Positions 44,816 to 54,258 of a stretch of DNA of 59,963 nucleotides are shown piece by piece. Under the pieces are notes generated by a model, which did no database searches, was not told the DNA's origin, and was given only the letters and a program-made list of their open reading frames with translations. Each line of letters begins with the position of its first letter. Position 1 is the first letter of the stretch. A program made the translations under genes and the position numbers. Source of the stretch: Bacillota bacterium (GTDB lineage: Bacteria; Bacillota; Dethiobacteria; SKNC01); assembly GCA_007120745.1 (NCBI GenBank), contig SKNC01000091.1, positions 1 to 59,963 on the forward strand, written 5' to 3'.

Positions 44816-45609
44816 TAAAAGACATTACCATGGGACAGTATTATCCGGCAAAATCTTATCTGCACGATCTGGACCCGCGCATGAAAATTGTGCTGTTATT
44901 TTTTTATGTCATATTAATTTTTTTTATCAGAACATTTTATGGTTTTTTATTTATCGCATTCATCACGTACGTAATGATTAAGGGAAGTCACCTGCCGGTA
45001 AAAATGTTTTTGAAGAGTTTACGCCCGGTTTTAGTTATCATCAGTTTTACTCTTTTCCTGCATGCATTTTTCACCAAAGGGGGAGAGGTTTTATTAACAC
45101 TGGGCCCTTTGACGGTAGAATCCGCAGGGGTGCTCACCGGTCTTTTTATGACCTTGAGATTGATGATTCTGGTGATTACCACTTCCCTGCTGACTTTGAC
45201 CACTTCCCCCATTGCCTTGACAGACGGGATTGAATACCTGCTGAGCCCTCTAAAAAAAGTTGGAGTCCCGGCCCACGAAATGGCCATGATGATGACCATT
45301 TCCCTGCGCTTTGTTCCCATACTAATTATGGAGAGCAGCAAAATCATGAAAGCCCAGCAGGCCCGGGGAGCAGATTTTAACCGGGGGAGCGTGGTGGAGC
45401 GGGCCAAAAACATGGTGCCACTAATTGTGCCCCTCTTTGTCAGCGCCTTCCGCCGGGCCGACGAACTGGCTACTGCCATGGAGGCCAGATGCTACCGGGG
45501 GGGAGAGGGAAGAACCAGGCTTTACACCCTGCAGCTTACCCCTAAAGATTTCTATGCCCTGACCTTTGTAGTTTTAGTTTTCGTATTGGTCCTGGCCACC
45601 GGACTTTAA
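44812..45609 (+). CDS. ecfT: ECF transporter transmembrane protein EcfT
   Basis: YLHDLDPRMKIVLLF; ARGADFNRGS and AMEARCYRGGEGRTR coupling motifs; GTG start. Confidence 0.93.
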   Translation: MIKDITMGQYYPAKSYLHDLDPRMKIVLLFFYVILIFFIRTFYGFLFIAFITYVMIKGSHLPVKMFLKSLRPVLVIISFTLFLHAFFTKGGEVLLTLGPLTVESAGVLTGLFMTLRLMILVITTSLLTLTTSPIALTDGIEYLLSPLKKVGVPAHEMAMMMTISLRFVPILIMESSKIMKAQQARGADFNRGSVVERAKNMVPLIVPLFVSAFRRADELATAMEARCYRGGEGRTRLYTLQLTPKDFYALTFVVLVFVLVLATGL

Positions 45610-45610
45610 T

Positions 45611-45712
45611 AGAATAAGACAAGGGAAGACAAGGGAAAAGAACCAAAGAGAACCAAAGAGAACCAAAGGGACGGTTCTTTTGGTTACCAAAGGGTTCTTT
45701 TGATTAGAAAGA
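45611..45712. repeat. Intergenic repeat with tandem AGAACCAAAG units and GGGACGGTTCT core
   Basis: aagacaagggaagacaagggaaaagaaccaaagagaaccaaagagaaccaaagggacggttcttttggtt. Confidence 0.65.
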
Positions 45713-45832
45713 TTTTCAACTCAGGGAACGGTATTCTGTCGTAAACGGTTACTAACCAGGCACTCCCTGCTCAGCTATGCCGGTCTGTGCAAGGGCTTAA
45801 ATTGTTATCATAGTTTAAGGGGTGGAAGGGAT

Positions 45833-46570
45833 ATGCTTAATGTTAAATTAACCCTTGCCTATGACGGCACCTGTTACCATGGATTCCAAAGGCAGAAAAA
45901 TGCTGTCAGCATACAGGAGGTTTTAGAGAGAACATTAAAAAGAGTTTATGGAGAGGACATTTCCATAACCGGTTCCGGAAGAACCGATGCGGGAGTTCAT
46001 GCTCGCGGACAGGTGGTAAATTATTATGCTCCCTTCGAGATTCCCGTAGAACGAATTCCGTATGCGTTGAACTCCATACTTCCGGATGACATTAGAGTTC
46101 TTATGGCAGATTATGTTTTACCTGAGTTCCATGCCCGTTTTGATGCCAGGAGTAAAATCTATTCTTATACCATTGACCAGGGAGAGTTTCATTCGGTATT
46201 TACCCGTCTTTATTCTTATCATCTCCCGGTGTCCCTGGATGTTAAGGCTATGGAGCAGGCCTCCCGCTATTTTTTAGGGAGGCATGAGTTTTCTGCTTTT
46301 TGTTCCTCCAAAAGCCTTGTTAAGGACCGGAACAGAGAGGTTAAAAAAGCCCAATGGGGAAAAGAGGGGGAGCTCCTGCGTTTTATCATTGAAGCTGATG
46401 GATTTCTCTATAATATGGTGAGAATCATCGTAGGAACGCTTTTGGAAGTGGGCCAGGGCAGAATTCAATCAGAAGCTATTTCCCGGATTATTGACTCCGG
46501 AAACCGGAACACAGCAGGCCCCACAGTACCGGCCAGGGGATTGTGTCTGGAAAAAGTATTTTATAAGTAA
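45833..46570 (+). CDS. truA: tRNA pseudouridine(38-40) synthase TruA
   Basis: LAYDGTCYHGFQRQ; TGSGRTDAGVHARGQV. Confidence 0.97.
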   Translation: MLNVKLTLAYDGTCYHGFQRQKNAVSIQEVLERTLKRVYGEDISITGSGRTDAGVHARGQVVNYYAPFEIPVERIPYALNSILPDDIRVLMADYVLPEFHARFDARSKIYSYTIDQGEFHSVFTRLYSYHLPVSLDVKAMEQASRYFLGRHEFSAFCSSKSLVKDRNREVKKAQWGKEGELLRFIIEADGFLYNMVRIIVGTLLEVGQGRIQSEAISRIIDSGNRNTAGPTVPARGLCLEKVFYK

Positions 46571-46617
46571 AGATAAGACAAGAGAACCGTCCCCTTGTCT
46601 TGGTCTTGCTTATCTCT
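46571..46617. repeat. Palindromic intergenic repeat with AGAACCGTCCC core
   Basis: AAGACAAG (46575-46582) AGAACCGTCCC (46583-46593) CTTGTCTT (46594-46601), nested in AGATAAG...CTTATCT. Confidence 0.7.
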
Positions 46618-46661
46618 TGAAGACAGAGGGGATAAATATGCAGCATATCAAAGGCTTTTAC

Positions 46662-46691
46662 TTGACAGTAAAGGTTAAAGTATATTAAAAT
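46662..46691 (+). promoter_or_regulatory. Candidate promoter of rplM-rpsI
   Basis: TTGACA (46662-46667), 18-nt spacer, TAAAAT (46686-46691). Confidence 0.55.
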
Positions 46692-46761
46692 ACCTTTGTG
46701 TGGATTATATTCAGGAAATGATTACCCCGGCTGATAAGCGGTGTTAAAGGAGGGATAATAT

Positions 46762-47193
46762 ATGCGAACTACTCAAATGGCAAAAGCTCACGAAGTGGAG
46801 AGAAAATGGTACATCATTGATGCTGCCGGCAAGCCCCTGGGAAGGGTTGCTACCGAGGCTGCACGCCTTTTAAGGGGCAAGCACAAGCCCATATTTACAC
46901 CCCATGTGGATACAGGGGATCACGTGATTGTGATAAATGCTGAAAAAGCAGTTCTAACAGGAAATAAACTGCAGCAGAAAAAATACTACCGTCATTCCGG
47001 ATATCCTGGTGCTTTAAAAGCAACTGGTTATGATGTTTTGATGAAACAAAAACCGGAACTGGCCATGTATCAGGCTGTTAAAGGGATGCTTCCCCACAAC
47101 CGGTTGGGACGGTCCATGTTAAAGAAACTAAGAGTATACCGGGATGATAAACATACACAGGAAGCCCAAAAACCGGAAATTTGGAATTACTAA
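46762..47193 (+). CDS. rplM: 50S ribosomal protein L13
   Basis: [31 protein letters not shown]. Confidence 0.98.
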   Translation: MRTTQMAKAHEVERKWYIIDAAGKPLGRVATEAARLLRGKHKPIFTPHVDTGDHVIVINAEKAVLTGNKLQQKKYYRHSGYPGALKATGYDVLMKQKPELAMYQAVKGMLPHNRLGRSMLKKLRVYRDDKHTQEAQKPEIWNY

Positions 47194-47229
47194 AAATTTT
47201 AAAGATTTTTCGATGAAAGGAGGAGAAGA

Positions 47230-47622
47230 ATGGCACAGGTACAGTACTACGGAACCGGAAGAAGAAAAAGTTCTGTGGCCAGGGTTCGACTGGTTCCCGG
47301 AGACGGCCAGATTATTATAAATGGGTTACCATTGGACCAATATTTTAGTTTAGAAACCCTCAAAGTAATTGTAAAACAGCCCCTGACCGTAACCAAGACT
47401 TTAGATAAGTTTGATGTGATAGCCACAGTTGAGGGGGGCGGAAATACCGGCCAGGCAGGAGCAGTAAGGCACGGGATTGCCAGGGCCCTCTTAGAGGCAG
47501 ATAATGAGATGCGCTCCATGCTGAAAAGAGCAGGATTTTTAACCCGGGATCCCAGGATGAAGGAACGAAAAAAATACGGTCTGAAAAAAGCCCGGAGAGC
47601 TCCCCAGTTCTCCAAGCGTTAA
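47230..47622 (+). CDS. rpsI: 30S ribosomal protein S9
   Basis: [30 protein letters not shown]. Confidence 0.98.
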   Translation: MAQVQYYGTGRRKSSVARVRLVPGDGQIIINGLPLDQYFSLETLKVIVKQPLTVTKTLDKFDVIATVEGGGNTGQAGAVRHGIARALLEADNEMRSMLKRAGFLTRDPRMKERKKYGLKKARRAPQFSKR

Positions 47623-47630
47623 TACCCACA

Positions 47631-47659
47631 AAAATACCAGTCACGCTGGTATTTTTTTA
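47631..47659 (+). terminator. Rho-independent terminator after rpsI, possibly bidirectional
   Basis: AAAATACCAG tcacg CTGGTATTTTTTT. Confidence 0.9.
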
Positions 47660-47667
47660 TTGAGTAT

Positions 47668-47688
47668 GTCAGAGGACGGTTCCTTGAC
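47668..47688. repeat. Short palindromic GGACGGTTC repeat
   Basis: GTCAGAGGACGGTTCCTTGAC; outer GTCA/TGAC inverted arms. Confidence 0.5.
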
Positions 47689-47726
47689 TCAGCAATGATT
47701 AAAGTAGTGACTATGAGAATTTCTTA

Positions 47727-48254
47727 TTAAGAGTACATTATTAAACCGGCGGCTCCGGCGGCGATTATGACCAGGATGGGGTTGGTACGGGTAAAACTAA
47801 GCAGTATGAAACTGGCCAGGGCAATGAGAATACTTCTCAGGTCACCTAAAGTGACGGTAGAACGAAGAATGGTAATGGCCGCCAGGCTGATCAGGGCGAT
47901 GACTGCCGGCCTCAGCCCCTTAAAAACAGCCTGGACCAGGGGGAGTTTATAAAATTTTTGTAAAAATTTAGCTGTAATCAAAATAATTATTAATGACGGC
48001 AGAACTACTCCCAGAGTTGAAGCCAGTGCTCCGGGGATTCCGGCAATGCGAAATCCCACAAAAGTGGCCAGGTTAATGGCAATAGGTCCCGGGGTCATTT
48101 CGGCGATGGCTATGATGTCAATAAACTCCGGGTAGCTCAGCCAGGTATTTGCGCGAATTACTTCATTTTCAATGAGAGGAAGCATTACGTAACCTCCTCC
48201 GAAACTGAAAAAACCAATTTTTAAGAAACTGAGAAAAATTTGAAGTTCCAGCAC
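47727..48254 (-). CDS. Chromate transporter, half-size (ChrA-like)
   Basis: FLKIGFFSFGGGYVMLPLIENEVI; MTPGPIAINLATFVGFRIAG. Confidence 0.9.
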   Translation of the reverse strand: MLELQIFLSFLKIGFFSFGGGYVMLPLIENEVIRANTWLSYPEFIDIIAIAEMTPGPIAINLATFVGFRIAGIPGALASTLGVVLPSLIIILITAKFLQKFYKLPLVQAVFKGLRPAVIALISLAAITILRSTVTLGDLRSILIALASFILLSFTRTNPILVIIAAGAAGLIMYS

Positions 48255-48278
48255 AGGTAAACCCCCGTAAACGTATTA

Positions 48279-48863
48279 TTAATCATCATTTCGATAAAAC
48301 ACCAGTCCCGTAAATCCACCCATTACAATAATTAGTATGGGGTGAAATTCAAGAAATAGGGCAAAGAGAAGAAACAGGACAATAAAGGCCAGGCTTTTTA
48401 TTTGGGTCAGGGAAGTCCTGCCCACTTTAAATACGGCAGCAGCAATAAAAGCACCTACTGCCGGACGAATTCCGCTGAATACAGCTTCTACCCCGGGAAG
48501 ATTCTGAAACTGCAGAAAAAACACCGCAATCACTAGAATCACCGAAAAGGAGGGCAGCGCAGCTCCCAGGACAGCAGCCAGGGAGCCGGCCGTGCCCTTT
48601 ATTTTATATCCAACATACACCGCACTGTTGATTATGATAGCCCCCGGAGCAGACATGGCAACGGCCACGATGTCCACAAATTCCTGGGGCGACACCCATT
48701 TTCTATGATCTACAATCTCCTGTTTCACCAAAGGAAGCATGGCCAGGCCGCCACCGAAAGTAAAGGCCCCGATTTTCAAAAAGATGATAAAGATTTGAAG
48801 CAGTATTTTTTGGGGGTTTTCCCCCTGGCTTTCAGCAGTCAGAGAGTTTTTTTCCTGAGACAT
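48279..48863 (-). CDS. Chromate transporter, half-size (ChrA-like)
   Basis: FLKIGAFTFGGGLAMLPLVKQEIVD; SAPGAIIINSAVYVGYKIKG. Confidence 0.9.
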   Translation of the reverse strand: MSQEKNSLTAESQGENPQKILLQIFIIFLKIGAFTFGGGLAMLPLVKQEIVDHRKWVSPQEFVDIVAVAMSAPGAIIINSAVYVGYKIKGTAGSLAAVLGAALPSFSVILVIAVFFLQFQNLPGVEAVFSGIRPAVGAFIAAAVFKVGRTSLTQIKSLAFIVLFLLFALFLEFHPILIIVMGGFTGLVFYRNDD

Positions 48864-49119
48864 ATGTGGTTTCTCCTGCGTTAATAAATTTTATAATATT
48901 ATATCACTTGAATCATACGTTTACCACAAACACCACGTAAGGCTGTGGTTACCTTGTGAAATTTTCATTGCCTCGAATCTTGATGAAATATTACTTTGAG
49001 GAACAACGTGCATTATTTCAAAGGACAAAATCTAATTTTTATACATAAGCATTTTTTATGAATTCTATAAATAGATTATAAATGAGAATTAAATTGATAG
49101 GCAGGGAAAAATTTACATT

Positions 49120-49836
49120 ATGGTAAAATTAGCGCTGTATTTTACTCCTAAAACAAAAGCCCGTATTTTCACTATGCTTTTACTTTTTATTGCAGCAGGA
49201 AGTTTGTTTTACTGGCAGTTTACTAAATTAAGTTCCAAACCGGTAATTTTTTCAATGCCCCTGCAGGGAAAAGTAATTGCAGTTGATCCGGGACATGGAG
49301 GATATGACCCTGGTATAAAAATCGGCGAGGTCCTGGAAAAGGAAGTAAACCTGGCTGTTTCCCTGGCCTTGAGAGATTACCTGCAGCAGGGGGGTGCCCG
49401 GGTGGTAATGACCCGGGAAAAAGATATGGACCTGCTGCAGCCGACGGCCGGGCCTAAAAAGAAACTGGAAATGAAGAACAGGTTGAAGGTTATAGAAGAA
49501 TGTGGTGCCCATCTCATCCTGAGTATTCACAGCAATGCGATTTCCTCCAGTTACTGGTCCGGTGCACAGACTTTCTACCAGCATGGCGATGAAGAAGGAA
49601 AGTTATTGGCAGAATATATACAGGCAGAGTTAATTCGGGTTCTTCAAAATACGGACCGGAAGATTAATCCAGGAGATTATGTTCTTCTGCGGGAATCCTC
49701 TATGCCGGGGGCAGTTGTTGAAGTAGGCTTTCTATCCAATCCTGCTGAAGCCAGGCTTCTTGTGACTCCTGAATACCAGCGTAAAGTGGCCTGGAGCATT
49801 TATGGTGGGGTAGTAAGATATTTCGAATCTAATTAA
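49120..49836 (+). CDS. cwlD: N-acetylmuramoyl-L-alanine amidase CwlD
   Basis: VIAVDPGHGGYDPG; SIHSNAISS; VEVGFLSNPAEARLL; N-terminal TM. Confidence 0.88.
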   Translation: MVKLALYFTPKTKARIFTMLLLFIAAGSLFYWQFTKLSSKPVIFSMPLQGKVIAVDPGHGGYDPGIKIGEVLEKEVNLAVSLALRDYLQQGGARVVMTREKDMDLLQPTAGPKKKLEMKNRLKVIEECGAHLILSIHSNAISSSYWSGAQTFYQHGDEEGKLLAEYIQAELIRVLQNTDRKINPGDYVLLRESSMPGAVVEVGFLSNPAEARLLVTPEYQRKVAWSIYGGVVRYFESN

Positions 49837-49895
49837 AAACCTTTTGAATCAGCGTGGAGGGAAAAGGCGAGGTTAATTTTAAAAAATTTTCACCG

Positions 49896-49919
49896 GCGGA
49901 GTAAATCCGCTTTTTTTTT
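49896..49919 (+). terminator. Rho-independent terminator after cwlD
   Basis: GCGGA gtaaa TCCGC TTTTTTTTT. Confidence 0.88.
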
Positions 49920-49975
49920 ATTAAAAAAATTTAACGCTCAATCTGTGACAGGTACACAAACAATCACACGTAAAC

Positions 49976-50004
49976 TTGCATGCACCAAATTTTGTATATA
50001 TAAT
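49976..50004 (+). promoter_or_regulatory. Candidate promoter of AmmeMemoRadiSam genes
   Basis: TTGCAT (49976-49981), 17-nt spacer, TATAAT (49999-50004). Confidence 0.55.
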
Positions 50005-50079
50005 GGGTTTAAGAATACCAGGGAGAGTTAGAAGCTTTGATTTCTTTGGTAAGCTGGAGAAGTAAAAGGAGGGAATTCC

Positions 50080-51486
50080 ATGAACAGTATTTTACTGGCA
50101 GGTATAACTCCACATCCCCCCATTATTATTCCCGAGGTAGGGGGACGAGAGACTGAAAAGGTTAAAAACACCATAGAAGCTCTTACAACGCTGGCAGAGG
50201 AAGTTAAGGAGTGCGGCCCGGAAACTGTGGTAATTATCACACCCCACGGGACCGTATTTAGAAATGCCATCGCAGTAAATGGACAGGACCAGTTATCAGG
50301 TTCTTTGGAACAGTTTGGCGCGCCCCAGGTGAAAATCCAGGTGTCCAATGACCCGGACCTGGTGGATACCATTATCAGGGAGGCAGAAACGGAGGGCATT
50401 TTAGGAGTAGAGTTGGACCAGGAACAGGCGATAAATTATGATATCAGCCTGAATCTGGACCACGGGTCCCTGGTTCCCATGTATTTTCTTCAAAAAGCAC
50501 AGGTGGAGGCATCTTATGTTCACGTTACCATAGGGTTTTTAAGCTGCCCGGAGATTTATTCTTTTGGCAAGTCTATTCAAAGGGCGGCGCAGAAGGAAGG
50601 TCGTAAAATCGTGGTGCTGGCCAGTGGTGACCTGTCTCACTGTTTAATTCCTGGCGCCCCCGCGCAGTATAACCCGGCGGGAAAGGAGTTTGACTCTAAA
50701 ATGAAGACACTCCTCCAGGAATACAATGTGGAGAAAATTATGAATCTGGATGAAAGTCTGGTCAGCAGTGCCGCTGAATGTGGATTAAGGCCAATCATCA
50801 TGGCACTGGGCTCGCTGGATGGATACAGGGTAGAATCCCAGGTTTTATCTTACGAAGGGCCTTTCGGGGTGGGTTACCTGGTGGCTCTTTTAAGGCCGGG
50901 AAAATTTAATGAAGAAGATGAGGCGGGAGAGCGGTACCGCAGGGAAGAACAGCAAAAAATAAAAGCCCAACAGGAGAAGGAAAGCATCTATGTTAAACTG
51001 GCCCGGGAAGCTCTTGAAACCTATATAAGAGAGGGGAAAAAGCCTGAACTCCCTGACCCCCTACCGGAGGAGTTAAGAGATAAAGCCGGGGTTTTTGTTT
51101 CTATTAAATCTAAAGGACAGCTCAGGGGTTGTATTGGCACCATTGAACCAACCCGGGATAATATTGCTGAAGAAATAACCCAGAATGCCTTAAGCGCTGG
51201 ACTCTCAGATCTCCGGTTTCCCCCTGTTACTTCCGAAGAACTGCCTTATCTAAATTATTCTGTAGATTTATTGATGCCGCCGGAACCGGTGGAGGGACTG
51301 CAGAACCTGGATCCTCAAAAATTCGGAGTGATTGTAAAAAGCGGTTTGAAGACCGGTCTTCTTCTACCTAAGCTGGAAGGGGTAGATACCGTTGAAAAAC
51401 AGGTAAATATTGCCCGGGAAAAAGCAGGGTTAAACCCGGGAGAAAAAGCGGATTTATACCGGTTTGAAGTGAAAAGATACTATTAA
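50080..51486 (+). CDS. AmmeMemoRadiSam system fusion protein: N-terminal MEMO domain, C-terminal AMMECR1 domain
   Basis: N-term AGITPHPPIIIPEVG...VIITPHGTVF, ASGDLSHCL; C-term YVKLAREALETYI...GVFVSIKSKGQLRGCIGTIEPT...SDLRFPPV. Confidence 0.93.
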   Translation: MNSILLAGITPHPPIIIPEVGGRETEKVKNTIEALTTLAEEVKECGPETVVIITPHGTVFRNAIAVNGQDQLSGSLEQFGAPQVKIQVSNDPDLVDTIIREAETEGILGVELDQEQAINYDISLNLDHGSLVPMYFLQKAQVEASYVHVTIGFLSCPEIYSFGKSIQRAAQKEGRKIVVLASGDLSHCLIPGAPAQYNPAGKEFDSKMKTLLQEYNVEKIMNLDESLVSSAAECGLRPIIMALGSLDGYRVESQVLSYEGPFGVGYLVALLRPGKFNEEDEAGERYRREEQQKIKAQQEKESIYVKLAREALETYIREGKKPELPDPLPEELRDKAGVFVSIKSKGQLRGCIGTIEPTRDNIAEEITQNALSAGLSDLRFPPVTSEELPYLNYSVDLLMPPEPVEGLQNLDPQKFGVIVKSGLKTGLLLPKLEGVDTVEKQVNIAREKAGLNPGEKADLYRFEVKRYY

Positions 51487-51522
51487 ATCGCGGTAATACA
51501 TTGAACGAAGGAGGAAGCTTCA

Positions 51523-52560
51523 ATGTTCAGGGGAAAATTAGCAAAGGAAGCCATGTTCTATGCCTTAGATTCGGTAAAAGACCTGGTGCTCTGCCGGTTA
51601 TGCCCCCACTACTGCCGAATCAAGGGGGGAGAGATCGGTAAATGCAGGGTCAGGGGCCGCCAGGGGAAAGAACTAATCAGCCTTAATTACGGTGAATGTG
51701 CATCGTACTGCCTGGACCCCATAGAAAAAAAGCCCCTTTATCATTTTTACCCTGGAAGCCACATATTTTCCCTGGGCTCTGTGGGCTGTAACTTTTCCTG
51801 CGAGTTCTGCCAAAACTGGAACATTGCCCAACAGTTTGAGTCGGTAAATACCACATCCATAACTCCCGAAAATGTTCTGGAAATCATGGAGAAGAGAGTC
51901 CCGGAGGAACACCGCTTGGGAGCTGCCTATACCTATAACGAGCCTACGGTGTGGTACGAATTTGTTTACGACACCTCCCGCCTGCTTCATGCAAAAGGGT
52001 TCAAAAATGTGCTGGTCACCAACGGTTTTATCAATGCTGAACCCCTGGAAAAGATTCTGCCGTATATTGATGCCATGAACATCGACGTGAAAAGCTTTAC
52101 CCGGAAGTTTTACCAAAAGTACTGCGACGGCAGCTTGAAGCCGGTGATGCGTACCGTTGAGATGGCGGCTTCCCAATGCCATGTGGAACTTACCACTTTA
52201 ATTATCCCGGATTTGAATGATTCTCCCCAGGAGATTGAAGGGCTGGTAGACTGGATTGCCGGAATTAACCGGGAAATTCCCCTGCACCTTTCTCGTTACT
52301 TCCCAAGTTACAGGATGACGAAAGAGGCTACACCGGAAAAAATCCTGGAGAAAGCCCGGGAAATTGCCCTGCAAAAACTCCGGTACGTGTATACCGGGAA
52401 TCTTTTTGGCAGTGATTATGCCAGCACCTATTGTCCAGAGTGTAATGACTTATTAATCAAAAGAACCGGTTTTGCCATAAGCAATGAAGGGATAGATGAT
52501 AAATTCGGCTGCCGTCGCTGTGGTGAGAAAATTGCAATTAAGGGTAAGATAATAGAATAA
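51523..52560 (+). CDS. amrS: AmmeMemoRadiSam system radical SAM enzyme
   Basis: GSVGCNFSCEFCQNWNIAQ radical SAM motif; C-terminal CPEC...CRRC ribbon; adjacent to MEMO-AMMECR1 fusion. Confidence 0.92.
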   Translation: MFRGKLAKEAMFYALDSVKDLVLCRLCPHYCRIKGGEIGKCRVRGRQGKELISLNYGECASYCLDPIEKKPLYHFYPGSHIFSLGSVGCNFSCEFCQNWNIAQQFESVNTTSITPENVLEIMEKRVPEEHRLGAAYTYNEPTVWYEFVYDTSRLLHAKGFKNVLVTNGFINAEPLEKILPYIDAMNIDVKSFTRKFYQKYCDGSLKPVMRTVEMAASQCHVELTTLIIPDLNDSPQEIEGLVDWIAGINREIPLHLSRYFPSYRMTKEATPEKILEKAREIALQKLRYVYTGNLFGSDYASTYCPECNDLLIKRTGFAISNEGIDDKFGCRRCGEKIAIKGKIIE

Positions 52561-52755
52561 CCCTCTTTTTGCAGCCAATGAGAAGAGAATTCTTCCACAG
52601 GAAGATTGTCTTACTTTTTCTTACAAAGCAGGGCCGCAGTTAAAAGTCAATTCCTAATCATAAATGAAAGAAGAACAGAATAAAATAAGGTCGGAGAGGA
52701 GCAAATTTGCCTTCGGGGGATTGGATAAATTAACTCAAAAGGAGATTGCAAATAA

Positions 52756-54114
52756 ATGAATAATCCGGCCGTACCTTTATTTCAGTTCTTGACTTTAATA
52801 AATCAGGCAGTTAATGAATTGGTCTGGGGAATCCCCTTGATTGTGTTAATCCTGGGTACCGGGATATATCTAACCTACCGGACCCGTTTTATTCAGGTTA
52901 CTAAAATAGGAATCATTATCAAAACCGTGGTCTCGGGATTTATCCACCGGAAAAAGGGAGAGGGGGATATTTCTCCCTTCCAGGCGCTGACTACAGCCCT
53001 GGCGGCTACTGTGGGAACCGGAAATATTGCCGGCGTGGCCACAGCCATTTCCCTGGGAGGAGCAGGAGCCATGTTTTGGATGTGGTTTTCTGCTTTTTTT
53101 GGGATGGTAACCAAGTACAGTGAAATCGTCCTTGCGGTTCATTACCGGGAAAAGAAGCCCGGGAGCGGAACTGTGGGAGGGCCCATGTATTTCCTGCAAA
53201 ATGGTTTAAACAACAGGGTACTGGCGGTCCTCTTTGCATTTTTTGGCTCCCTGGCGGCCTTTGGAATTGGGAACATGGTTCAGGCCAACTCGGTGGCCGA
53301 TGCGGTAAACAAAGCTTTTGGTCTTCCCACTTTCCTGACCGGTTTGGTGCTGGCAGTGGTAGCCGGAGCGGTAATTTTGGGGGGCATCAAAAGGATAGCC
53401 TCCATAACAGAAAAGCTGGTGCCGGTTATGGCTGCCCTCTATGTACTGGGAGCAGTAACAATACTCATATTAAATTTCAACCTGATTCCAGGCGCCCTGT
53501 CCAGTATTTTCAGCCTGGCTTTTACCGGGGAAGCAGCAGCAGGAGGCTTTGTAGGGGCAGGAGTTCGGGAGGCAGTACGGTTTGGAGTGGCCCGGGGTAT
53601 TTTTACCAATGAAGCTGGACTGGGCAGCGCCTCCATTGCCCATGCCTCCGCCAGGACCGACCACCCCGTGGCCCAGGGAACCTGGGGAATCATTGAAGTA
53701 TTCATCGATACCCTGGTAATCTGTACCCTGACTGCCCTGGTAATTTTGGTGACCGGAGCATTGGAATCAGGCCTGGAGGGGGCTGCCTTAACCACGGAGG
53801 CCTTTAACCGGGGACTTCCCGGGCCGGGGGGATTGATTGTTGCAGTGGGACTGATATTTTTTGCCTTTACCACCCTTCTGGCCTGGTCTTTCTACGGGGA
53901 AAAGTGTTTTGAATTTCTCTTTGGTACCAGGGCATCCCTGAGATATCGACAGGTTTGGATCCCCTTTATTCTGGTAGGTGCCGTGGGGGGCTTGAGAGGT
54001 ATATGGAGTCTGGCGGATACCTTGAATGGCTTGATGGCTGTTCCCAACTTGATAGGCCTGGTAGGTTTAAGTGGTTTGGTGGTGAAGCTTTCCCGAGAAT
54101 ACTTTAGAGGGTAG
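52756..54114 (+). CDS. Alanine/glycine:cation symporter family (AgcS)
   Basis: LTTALAATVGTGNIAGVATAISLGGAGAMFWMW; FTNEAGLGSASIAHA. Confidence 0.95.
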   Translation: MNNPAVPLFQFLTLINQAVNELVWGIPLIVLILGTGIYLTYRTRFIQVTKIGIIIKTVVSGFIHRKKGEGDISPFQALTTALAATVGTGNIAGVATAISLGGAGAMFWMWFSAFFGMVTKYSEIVLAVHYREKKPGSGTVGGPMYFLQNGLNNRVLAVLFAFFGSLAAFGIGNMVQANSVADAVNKAFGLPTFLTGLVLAVVAGAVILGGIKRIASITEKLVPVMAALYVLGAVTILILNFNLIPGALSSIFSLAFTGEAAAGGFVGAGVREAVRFGVARGIFTNEAGLGSASIAHASARTDHPVAQGTWGIIEVFIDTLVICTLTALVILVTGALESGLEGAALTTEAFNRGLPGPGGLIVAVGLIFFAFTTLLAWSFYGEKCFEFLFGTRASLRYRQVWIPFILVGAVGGLRGIWSLADTLNGLMAVPNLIGLVGLSGLVVKLSREYFRG

Positions 54115-54258
54115 TAATACCAAAAAAATTAATTTTTCTTAATATTTAACAGAAAGTTTAAGAATTTGGGGAAGGTTTTTTGAAAATCTTAGTAGAACTA
54201 TTTAAAGATAAGAAAGACAAGATAAGAAAGAGATAGTATAAACGGGGGTCAAAACATC

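Noticed and set aside
45639-45670. Three tandem AGAACCAAAG units as a CRISPR-like array
   Set aside because: Units are directly adjacent with no spacers; better explained as a short tandem repeat within an intergenic palindromic element.
47727-48863. Two half-size chromate transporters as a disrupted full-length chrA
   Set aside because: Each is a complete half-size protein with its own start and conserved N-terminal FGGG motif; paired short ChrA proteins are a known arrangement.
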